Below, one piece after another: positions 1-11,100 of a stretch of DNA of 64,000 bases. A program made the translations under genes and the position numbers. The stretch's first letter is position 1. Every line of letters starts with the position of its first letter. Origin of the DNA: Antedon mediterranea (taxonomy: Eukaryota; Echinodermata; Crinoidea; Comatulida; Antedonidae); contig NC_092680.1 in assembly GCF_964355755.1 (NCBI RefSeq), positions 19,817,001 through 19,881,000 of the forward strand, read 5' to 3'. The notes beneath the pieces were generated by a model. That model was not told the DNA's origin, did not search any database, and saw nothing but the letters and a program-made list of their open reading frames with translations.

Positions 1-1597
1 CACTTCTTCAGTATAGAAGTAGGAACTGGATCTAACCTGCATGATTTTGTTGGTGATTTCATCAGAATGTTGCGGATCTCATCTTGAGATGCTGGTGTAA
101 ATGTTGTGAGATGCTGATGAACAGCTGTCACAGGCTCATTAAATGACATGTCATCAATCTTGAAGTCGTCTCTGATGATCTTGATCTTGTCTGTGAAAAA
201 CTGACAGAACCTGTTCGCAAGATCTAAGTCAGAAAGACTATCTGGGAGAGGTGATACCTGGCGATGATGAAGGAGTTGGTTAACAATTTTAAAAAGTCCT
301 TTCTGATCTGCTGCATGTTCTTCACACAAGCCAATGTAGTAGTTGGCCTTTGCCTTTCTTACCATGGAATTTACATTCCTCTTCTGTGCAATGTAAGCTT
401 GACGATCTATTTCCAGATGAGAGATTCTCCATTTCTTTTCAAGCTTACGCTTTGTTCTTTTCTCAGCATAGATGTCACTGTTATACCAACTAGTGTTTGG
501 TCGGACCTTTACTGTTCTCTTTTTCGGTGGTGCGTGTTTGTCAAGAAGTTCACTCAAAGTGGTGACATATAGTCGTACTTTACTTGATAAATCAAGATTT
601 GAGAGCGAAGTTCCGAGATCAGACTGTGTGATATCTTTACATAATGTCTCAAAATTTATAGCATTCCAATGACGAGTTTCGATGGATTTAGTGATTACGG
701 GTGGCTTCTTGATAAGGAGATTACATGTGATTGCATAGTGATCTGATATACCATCAATGACATTAAGGTTTGAGAAAACAGGAGGATCAGATGAACGAGT
801 GATCAGCAAGTCTAATGTATGACCATGTCGGTGTGTAGGTGTAGACACATGCTGTTGAAGACTGCTTGCTACAAGTAGATTCCGAAAATGAATTGCATCT
901 GCATCATTTGGCATATCCACATGGATGTTAAAGTCTCCAACGAATAGTATGGGAGCCGGCTTCAATACATAGTGATCAACCAAAGTTGAGAATTCTTCAG
1001 TGAAAGCATTTAGACTGCAACCCGTTGATTTGCTTTGAGGACGATATACTGCTACGAGGAAAACTGAGGATGCATTGCTGACTATTTCCACATTTAGCAG
1101 TTCAAATGATTTTGGTAATAATCCCGTGTCATAACATTTAACCGCTATGCTTTCCTTGTAAAGAAGTGCAACTCCACCACCTCTTTTAGTACCAGCACGG
1201 GGAGCATGTTTGAGAGAGTATCCGTTGGGTGTAATATTTCCTATAACTGATGTGTCTTCTGGTTTAAGCCACGTTTCCGAAAGGGCAACAACATCCAGAT
1301 TATGTTCGATAACGAAATCCACAAATTCTGTTGTTTTGTTCCGAACGGATCTTGTATTAATACTGCAAAATTTAATATTGTTTTTAGATAAGAGAGAGTT
1401 TGATGATAAGTCCGGAAATGATAGATTGTTTTTAGTGTGTTTGTCACGCCCAGCTCTTGTACCACGCCTGGTTTTTCTTTTTGGCCTCCTTGGTAATAGG
1501 TGGATACTACAGCTACTGGAGTTCAACTTAAAAGATTGTATAATTAAGCACGATTCTTCAGGAAGTTCACAACTGTTATTGTTATTATGTAGATAAT
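1..1597 (-). mobile_element. LINE (non-LTR retrotransposon) 5' half: APE endonuclease and linker, truncated by window edge
   Basis: Read on the minus strand, one frame stays open from about 1597 down to base 1 with no stop. It contains the ordered motifs of an APE-type endonuclease: SINTRSVRN (about 1365), LSETWL (about 1275), VAVYRPQ (about 1045), FVGDFNIHVD (about 930), THRHGHTLDLLIT (about 825) and SDHYAI (about 740). A basic linker and the region that leads into reverse transcriptase follow (KSCRLDPVPTSILKK at the left edge). The reverse transcriptase itself lies outside the window. The motifs resemble CR1/L2/Rex1-group LINEs; the clade is an inference. There is no ATG in the first part of the frame, so the start is uncertain. 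The absence of stops suggests a young copy. It cuts target DNA to prime insertion of the element. Confidence 0.9.
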
Positions 1598-1663
1598 ATG
1601 TGGATAATATGTGGATAATATGTGGATAATATGTGGATAATATGTGGATAATATGTGGATAAT
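1587..1663. repeat. 11-bp tandem repeat, 7 copies
   Basis: Seven back-to-back copies of ATGTGGATAAT; the first carries one change (GTAGA for GTGGA). It lies exactly between the 5' side of the LINE and the MITE-like repeat that begins at 1664. The LINE frame stays open through part of it. Confidence 0.95.
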
Positions 1664-1810
1664 AAAGCTCTGTCTACACTATCAAACCAGTTCGACATAA
1701 AAAAGTGTAATGTGCCCAAATATGGCAGTGATATGCTTAAACATGATGATGATATGACATCATCATATCCATATATGGGTGCATCACATTTTTTTTGTAG
1801 ACAGAGTTTT
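1664..1810. mobile_element. MITE-like repeat, family A, copy 1
   Basis: Starts AAAGCTCTGTCTACACTATC and ends with GTAGACAGAGTTTT, a terminal inverted repeat. The core contains AGTGTAATGTGCCCAAATAT and the mirrored CATATATGGGTGCATCACA. The same ends and core recur at about 14150-14292 and 37635-37800. No coding capacity, so it is a non-autonomous DNA element. Confidence 0.8.
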
Positions 1811-4654
1811 GGGCCAATGTTCTTGCATCTTTCATAAAGTGCTGCTAACTGATTTTTTATATCTTGACTGGTTACTTATATTCTTTGCTCAAATTTCATC
1901 CAAAACTAACTATGCTAATAATCTTGCATTCAGCGCATTGCATTTAAGTTTTTCATAACAACGCTTATTTGAGAGCACAAATTTATCAGTTTAATAAATT
2001 GTTTATTTGGCGCTATGCAGCAAAAACAGACCCCAAGATATTGGGATAAACAACACGACATAACAACATTAGAAAAAATCTTTCCGACAAATAATAGTTT
2101 TGTTTTCCTCAAAACTAATTACAATTTTCATTAGCAAACTGCAACGCTGTCTAAAATAAACAGGTGATCTAATAAATCAATGGCGCGATATTTTAGTACA
2201 CAAAATCAAATGTGAACGGTTAAAATACAGGTTATGTAATAAATCCACTCAACAAATTTGGCGGTTAGGTCACACCAAGTTTATCATTAATACTGAATTC
2301 ACTCGGTGCTCATGCATTTCAGACTATAAATAGACAGGTAGACGTGACTCGCTTTTGCATGTACCAAAAAAACGTTACAATTTATACTTATGGAAATCAA
2401 TGGAGAAACGGTGTGAATAATTTATCATATCATTTTTGTATTAAGATATGATGTGAATTTCGCATGCTTTAAATATTTTTAAAAGGTTATGCCAAGAAAT
2501 TATAATATTCCATAGACATGTCTATAATAATATGGTTCTCTAAAACTAACATTTTTAACCTCAGTTTTTTTGATAAAAAATCATGTTTTTCCACCCTTTT
2601 CAGAGACTTTATTCAGTAATATTTTCTATTAATATATATTTGAAATTTAATGCTTACATTACACATGATCCATTAAAAAAATATATCATATTTTAAACTT
2701 TGGGTTGGTTTCTACAACTTATCTCATTAAATACAGTATTAGGACCAATCTGTATAATTTTTGTTCATTTTAGGATCAGTAGGGTCCCTACCAAGGGTTA
2801 CAGGTCTCGGGTTTTTAGTTGTTTTAAAATTAATTAGTGTTCCATGACCTTCTCATCAAAATTAATGTCTCTCATTGTTGTGCTATGTCAACATAATGTC
2901 AATGACGGCGAAATGTCCCCAATAATGGGGTTAGCTATGCAAACAAGTAACAAGTAAGCTATAAATTACATAATTTGCGTTCAGTTAGGACAATTTACTG
3001 TATAAATTTTCTCATTACGATCGCTAGATTATAATAATTGTGTTCATTTTCCAATTACTGTAGGACCATCAGTAATACAATGTGTTCAGCCTTGCTAACT
3101 GTTAAATCTATAATTATTGTTTCTTACCAATACCAAGAGTTTGTTAATATAATTTAAGGCCAAATAATAAATTTACATAGAGTGTATGTATTACCATTAT
3201 TTATTTCCTTTTCCTATATTGCTGTAATTTGAATTTTTGTAGTTGTTTTTTTAAGGCCATTCCGTATGCGAGAACCTATTTCAACGTTTTTAAGTTTTAG
3301 TATCCTTTTAAAAGCTATTTATTCTAGACACAGCTACCATGCTGTTCACAAAAACTAGGTCACCTATTTATATCACGTGACCTTGAACAGGAATGATCTT
3401 CTTCAATTATTTTACCTCATACATTCATTTCCGCTGTCTGTTACAGTAAACCATTTCTCACTTTCAATATGTTTACTTTTATGAAACACACAAATTGAAG
3501 CAAGACTAAGAGGATGCAGGTTGACAGTTTTTAATGTTTCTACTACAAATATGAACTAAAAAAAAACAACTGTAATTTTGCTTGCATGCAAGATGGATCT
3601 GATGATAAGAAACTTTGGAAATAAGTTTTAAAAAGACTGTGGTATACTTGTTAGTAGCGAGCTTTGTACGGTAGACGAAAGGGAGAGGTAGATATAGAAG
3701 GATATACAAAATATTAATACGCGTTGAGTATATGAGCCCAGTATACCCTGTTGCGCCCGGACTATAATCAGTATAATGTTGGGTCCGATAGACCGAGCAA
3801 AATTTAAGGTTTTTGAACTTCGCTAACCTAAGACCTATCTACCTGGCTAGCGCAGAAACTTTTCAAACACCAACCCTGTGTGTGCTATCTGTTGTTTCTC
3901 GAAATAACCGTCCCGCTAGGTTATTCCGTCTTAAAGCAAAAACTCTCTATTAATTAAACATACTTTACATCATGGTCTTTCCATGTTCTTCAATGATGTA
4001 AAGTATTCTAGTAAAAGAACTCAGGCAAGGATTTGGTGTTAACGCTGTAGTAATTGTTACAATAATCGCATGCCTTTTATTTTGGTTAATAAAAAACATT
4101 TGTCAACTTTTATTAAGCTAAAAATAGGAAGGAGTATAGCTGCACACTGGTCTAAAAAAATGTATTTAGTGGACAACAAATTGACGTATAATTTACATAA
4201 GTCATAGGTCATTGCAATAGAAAGTTACCTATTAATACAAACACTGAACACTCAGGTTTACAAAATGATATGAAGCTTTTAATAGAGAACTAAGTCATGC
4301 ATAATATTCAAGCATGCATTTACAGTCTTCATGACATGCATGCAGTCACCTAATTGATCTTTATATTTAATTCATTTAACTCCAAGAATATTTATATCTA
4401 AAACTAGATAAATTGGCTACTTAATTTTTGGAATGCTTTTTTAGAATAAAGAATAAAATTAAATAAGTGTATTACTGTATTATATTGAAAACAATTGTTA
4501 TCACCACCACCACCATCATTTTTGGTGACATTTACTTTACTCAACATATTTGCAATGGTTAAAAAAACAAACAAGAAATCAACAAATAATTGGTACTCAT
4601 CAGAATGGAAATTTCATTTCACAGGGTTATCAATTTTATTAAAATATCTAATTC

Positions 4655-4745
4655 TTGTTTAATTAACTGATAATGAGGGAACTTATAAATATTTAAATAA
4701 TATTTGTGAATATTAAATTGTTTAATTAACTGATAATGAGGGAAC
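4655..4745. repeat. 28-bp direct repeat, two exact copies
   Basis: 4655-4682 and 4718-4745 both read TTGTTTAATTAACTGATAAT followed by GAGGGAAC. The offset is 63 bp. The copies are identical, so the duplication is recent or maintained. Confidence 0.9.
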
Positions 4746-4957
4746 AGTTTTGTCCGTATACTGATAGCAAAAAGCTATACAAACCTATTTTCTGTTTTCT
4801 GCAAAAAACACAATACAAAACTATGTTTTTGGACTCAAAATTCAGTTTGAAAAGCAATATTGCTAAACAATTTTTTATACGAAATTAACAAATATTAATA
4901 TTATTAATGAAACAGGTATAAAATTACTATAGTATGGTTATTCAATAATTGTATTAT

Positions 4958-4963
4958 TTTATT
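4958..4963 (-). terminator. Candidate poly(A) signal of MBD2/3
   Basis: AATAAA on the minus strand, about 140 bases after the MBD2/3 stop codon. Position is reasonable for a 3' UTR end, but AT-rich sequence makes chance matches common. Confidence 0.4.
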
Positions 4964-5102
4964 TTTAACTTATGAATATGTTAATTATTAATATCAACAT
5001 ATTCATGGTAGGAAGGCTGCCACCAAGAGTTGTGGTTACCTGAGTGGAGTGATGAATATGTAGCTACCTAAACACTATGCTTTGAGCTGTTGATCAAATT
5101 TG

Positions 5103-5164
5103 TTATTCTCCCTCAGAATTTGGTTCCTCCTCCTCCTCGTCATCATCATCCTCATCTAGTTCCG
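5103..5164 (-). CDS. MBD2/3: MBD2/3 coding exon 6 (acidic C-terminus)
   Basis: Acceptor TTTCTTTTCAG, then ELDEDDDDEEEEEPNSEGE and a TAA stop. Acidic tails are usual in this family. It lies almost 7 kb from exon 5; the phase match (1) and the acidic composition are the support. Confidence 0.85.
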
Positions 5165-8100
5165 CTGAAAAGAAAAACATTTTAAATATTATGGATACCA
5201 AAAAACGTGTTTCTTTACATAGTGGTTGGTGCAAAATAAATAAATTTAAGAGTGTACAGCAGTACTACTGTAGTTTTTAAGTAAGAAAGTTAATGGACAA
5301 ATAAGAAAGAGAATAATTTAAACAGTAGGATGATGTACTTGATGACACACTTTCGACAATGTATGTCATATTTAAAGCGCCTGATACCCATTCAAGTTCA
5401 CTAGTTTCTTTAAATATGCTCGTGCTTGAGATTTGTTTAATAACCGACCTCATATTCGGATGTAATTTGTAAATTATACGGTAGCACCCCCTAAGTTTTG
5501 GCAACGTTTTTTATTCTTAATCTCAGCCTCATATTCGATTTTTCCAAATATGGTTGTGTGCAAACCAGTTTACATAACAACAAAATGTATAGTAGTAGTA
5601 CTGTACTATGGTTACCCACACACACAATAAATTAGAAATTTTAATTAGTATAAGATTTTTTTGGATTAAAATTTACATTAAAAGGATTATATTAATGTGT
5701 ATTTTATATAGAAAAATTAGTTTTAACATACTTTAATTTTAATTCGGCAAGCAATCATATTAATACTTTTTGTCTGAAAAAAATGAAACCAAACGATGTA
5801 CAAAAAGTGGCATAAAATATAATAAAATTGTACTACAAATGGAAAAAAACAAAAAACTATTGTAAAATAATATTCTACACACACATGCTTCAATTAAGTA
5901 ATATAAATTAACTGTGATGGTAATACTCTCATCTAACAACATGTCTGTTACCACCACGTGAATAGAATCTATCGTAACAAAGAAATCAATATTAATTTTA
6001 CATACTATGAACTGTATGTAAATATGTATTGTGTTCATTATAAGAGAAGAGAAGACATGTGTGGTGAGTCAGAGTTCTCGTACACTGGCCTGGATTAGCA
6101 AAGTTTACATCATAACAAACTGTCGATCAGTGCAATTAAAAATCATCATCAGAGTGTACAACAAAGATGTACAGAATGATCATAAGCAAACAGAGCTTAA
6201 ATTGCATGGAACAAAAGAACAATACCATCTGTAGTAGCAATAACTACTACACAAATTATTTTCCAGTGTACTAGTCGCAGATGATGAGACAACCTACACT
6301 TAAATGATACTAAATGCTCGCTGATTACACGTAAACCCCGGGGCTTTTAAATTGATTGCTTTTGTTCTTGTATAACCAAAGAAATACGATGAGGACCAAT
6401 TAATTGCGCCAATTAGTATAGGCTGATAAAAGATCATACAGCGCAATGTAGGATATTAATTGCTCTGATAGTAGATATCTGTAATTGTTATTCTAATTCT
6501 GCTAGAAAGATAAACAATTACATATTAATCAATTTAAAATCGTTTTATAGATTTATTAATTACGTACACTTCTTTAAGGATCAAAATGACAATTAAAACA
6601 AATCTTTAACCAAATAAAGCCTTTTAAAGGCTTTTACAAATGATACTGACGCAATAAGAAATATTAATTTGGTCTTCGGATGGGACGTAAAGTTGTTGGT
6701 CAAGTGTAATTGCACATTAGTGATCATTGGCCACCCAGTGTACTGTAAATTAAATCATTTAATTAATTAAAAACATTAGTTAGAAATGTTAATTTCATAT
6801 TATTTAATAATAATAATAACAACAAAAGTTTGAAAAAAAAACAAACAAAGGAGTATTTTCAAGTATCAAATATTTCATAGTAAAGAGAATATACATTTAA
6901 AAAAATAAAACAAATGAAAGCACTCAGAAACTGAGTGAAGTACTATTGCCAGAGAGGGTGCATGTTGATATTTCGGCCTATGTTAAAAGAATACAAATTT
7001 GTCTTTTTTTTATTGTGAAGTTATTATGATTAAAAAAAAATTCAATAAGCATGTTCTGTAAATATACAGTACTTATTTACACCGAAAAATTCAGAATAAT
7101 AACTTCAAAATTGTAGGTGCTATTGTGCTAACAAACATACAAAAGCAAGTACTATACTGGGCAAAAGTTTGCCAAGTAAAAATAGATAGGCCGTAATTCA
7201 GTTTTGCACCAAATGCTTGATTTAGAAAAACAGTATATCATTAAAATTACATTGTTTATAAATACACTAGGAGAGACTTCTGACTGGGCTGGTTTGGCAT
7301 CAATAATGAGAAGAATAATTATTGGATCCATTAGAATGACAATTTATCATGAAACAGCTTCTATACAACATGTTATAATAATTAACTATATAGCTAGATT
7401 GGATCTCTCAAAATGCTTGGGAAGCCATCGGATGTATTCTGTACACCAGATCATGCTATCAATATGTAGATGTAGGTTGCATTCATTTGCATTCACAGTA
7501 CAACACTGTTCTAGAATAAATCTCTTTAATTATTCACATAAACTTTTAATTCTAACCTAGATAAAGGTTGAAAATAATTTTCTAAAATCTTTTGGATTTT
7601 CGTTGGATACTCACCACTTTGTTAAATTTATTTTATTTTATTTATATTTAAATGTTGTTTTGTAAAACATTGCAAAATAAACAAACGCAAAAAATTACTA
7701 GTAATAAACATACTTTTTAAATAAATCTTAAAAATAGAAATGTTGAATATTTGTTGTTGTTTCTTTTGCCTATCTGGATTTAAGTTTTTATTGAAATAAC
7801 ACTAAACTAACAGACTATACATTTTGGCAATTTAAGCCTACATACAGGTCAAATTAGCAATTTAAGCCTGGTTTCCATAAAATCGCTACACGACAGAGCG
7901 TAGCGATTCTATGGAAACGCTAGAATTTATCGGGGATCTAGTACGCGAGCGCTAAATATTCTTTGGTACACATATACGATTCATCACCGACACAATCGGC
8001 AAAGTTGAACATGGTTGAACTTTGCCGATTTGACTGCGATGAATCGGGGAGCCTTCCCGATTGCGTCGGCGACATCTGCGCGTGTAGCGATTTTAATGGA

Positions 8101-11100
8101 AACCAGGCTTTAAATGATGGGTACCTATCTCTTGTATGTTAACAGTAGTGAAAACTCATGAGGTAGATTTTGCTGCATGACGTCACAGCACATTTATGGT
8201 GATGGCTGTATCTTTGCTACTGTAAATCAAGTTAGGTATACTATTACTGTGGTAAATGCTATACACTCTTTTACTAGGTCCTTATACAGTAGAACTCTAG
8301 GGACAACCTCAGGAGTGTGTGTCGCCACAAAAAATGTGTAGTGACTGGACTGAAGATTAAACGATTTTGAGTATGAAACAAGAAATATTTCTTACTAAAA
8401 ACGTTGCTCAACCTTTTAACGTAACATTTGCCAATGTCGGCAAAACAAGTTTATCCTCAGTATTTTCAACAGGGTGTAATCTGATAGTGTTTCTCAAATA
8501 TCGAATTTAAATAACTACCCGCGCAAATGAGCAACTTTGTAAACTCGACAAATTTGTAAGTACATGCTCGATGACCCAAAGCACGTCTGAGAAAAAAGAG
8601 TCTATGAGATTTATGCACCTCTGACAGAAATGAGAATTTGTAAACTCTTATATCGAAAAATGGCGTAGTTCATAAATTGCTGACTGAGGGCGCAATTTGT
8701 TTACTTTGTTCGTAGCTAAAAACGATTTTTTCGGTTATGTTTTAGACCCTATATTTCAAAAACTACAAGTCAGATTTTCATATTTCTTTTTTTATTGTAA
8801 TATAGATACAAAATACAAAAATTAGTTTGAAAAATATTTCTGAAGATCACTAATTAAAACTGTTACAGTATGTCAACAAGTCGAGCAGCATTTTTTTGTA
8901 AGGACTATTTCTTGTCTTAAAACTGTTATATCAGCATTTTCTGGGTTTTATTGCTTTCAATTTCATTACCTTGTCTACATAATGTCTTGTTCTTTTGATG
9001 AACGGGCAACCGACTGTGATGTTATATTTTTTGTAGCATCTTTCGAGCTAACGACGTGTGTATTTTTCAGTGCTTTAGCTTGCTGCTTCCATTTTGTAAG
9101 TGTAGATTTATGGATTTTCAAATCAGGAAACTGTTGACAGGTATTTTGAAAGGAAGCATCATCTTTGTTTTGTTGTAGCCATTGTAATACATTTTGTTTA
9201 AGCGTGCAAACATCAAGTTCTTTTTTCACCAGTGCCTTCCAGCGACAAAAGGAACTTACCGTTAGACCAATATAATGTTTTAATGTCTCTTTATACGTGA
9301 CATCAGCGTTATGTGATCTTATGAATTTCATAACCTGTTGGCGAAAGAACTTCTTAGTAACCACACTTTGTGTAAACGTCTGTTCTTGTATTTTCGCATC
9401 TGTATTTAATTGGGTTTCTAAGTTCGTTGTCTGGTGGTTATCCACTGGTATATTAGTGGCAGAAACCGATTTTCTTAAAACTGTTATATCAGCATTTTCC
9501 GGATCTTTAGATATTGATTTAGTAGGCCTACTTTGTCCTTTTGATGTCAATTGATCGCTTTCATTACCTTGTCTACATGTCTTGTTAGTGTCTGGTGCTG
9601 TGTCTTGTTCTTCTGATGAACGGACAACCGATTGTGATGTTATATTATTTGTATTTGCAACAGTAGAATCCATTGTCAGTAAATCAGATAGTGTTTCATT
9701 ATTTGTTCGTTTGTTATAAGCTACATTATCAGATGTTTTTGGCAGGTTACTTATTATATCCATTTCAGATGATGGTGAATTTGAAACAATTGAATGTTGT
9801 GTTACAACTGATTTCATTTTTCTTCTTTTTAGCAGTTTTTCTTTATTTTGTTCAACTGGTTCAATTGGCTGATGTGCTTGATCTTGCACAGGTTTATGGG
9901 TATCAAGTGTATACACAGCTATATAGGCAGGTTGTCCTGACATGGTTGGTACAGACACCAATTTGTCATCATCTGATTCTATACAAGCACCTGTCTTATT
10001 ATTCCTTATACAGGAGGTATAATGTCTAGATGATGTCGTCATTCCAAGAGGTGCAAGAGTTGACTGTAACAAATACTGTACATCTGAACCAGTGACAGTT
10101 GGTAAAGACAGTGTGTTTGATGTCAGACCAGAGACATCACTTTTTAGTCCAGGACTATGATCTATTTGTAAAAGAATTATCAGCACAGACGGTGCTGTGT
10201 GAATAACTTTTGTTTGTAATGCCTTGTTGAATGTACAGGCAGTACATAAAAAGTAAATACTATGAGGTTTTGTTAAGGAATTTAGTAGTGCTGTGTGCAT
10301 GGTTTGTGTATCGTTTAGTCTCAAAACATAATGATTTGATTGATCTATTGTTGTAGATACATTACCACATGAATTGCAGGTAATGGTTTGTTCCAATGTG
10401 ATTTTACATGGATCAGTTGGCATATGTTGTAATAATGTTAACATGTACTCATAAGCATCAGACTGTTGGCCCAAATTGAACAATTTGCTATTGTCTGTAA
10501 TTTCCTTCAAAAGTTGTGCAGAAAAATTAGTGAACTGCTTGTAGTCATTACATAGCAGAGTCTTTTGTAGCAATGACGATTGTTTTTTGCATTTGGTGCT
10601 GTAGAAATAACTTGCAACAGAACGCAGAATTTGGATGACTGCATTATGGCAGCAATTGTCAAAGTCATTGTGTAGTGGAATAGGTCTTGCCGTATCTAAA
10701 GTTAAAACAGAATGAACAAATGTTTTCACTCTCAGTCATTAAGACATGCAATGTTGATCAAAATGTGATTGAAAGACCTGACAAGGATCATTAATAATAT
10801 CATGTCACCAATTCAATGGCCCTAAGGGTTGCAAGATCAATTCTCTGCTTCATTATTTTTTTTTTAGTTTCCGTTTTTATAACACTTTTATTGAATTATT
10901 ACTGTACTGTATATTAAAAATTATATTTTTTATATACAATGTACCTACAGTATGTCAAACTGTAAAATGGCGAGTACAATCAAGAACATTGTTCAAGGTA
11001 CAATATAATAACAACTAACCTTTACGGTTTGTGATGTTATCACTACTGCATATCGCGTCTAACTATTACAGTATGTTAATAACATAGTTCTTTATGCTCT

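Larger units (their letters stand above)
1811..5102. other. Non-coding AT-rich stretch downstream of MBD2/3
   Basis: No open frame with recognisable content on either strand. It holds A/T homopolymers, a CACCACCACCACCATCAT microsatellite near 4502, a 28-bp direct repeat (4655-4745) and, on the minus strand, an AATAAA at 4958-4963 that fits MBD2/3. Confidence 0.6.

Noticed and set aside
1241-1465. 74-residue minus-strand open frame
   Set aside because: It is out of frame with the uninterrupted LINE endonuclease frame over the same bases.
10720-10729. GTG as true start of the USP-HTH protein
   Set aside because: Animals rarely start at GTG, a TGA lies just upstream and a good splice acceptor lies 32 bases downstream.
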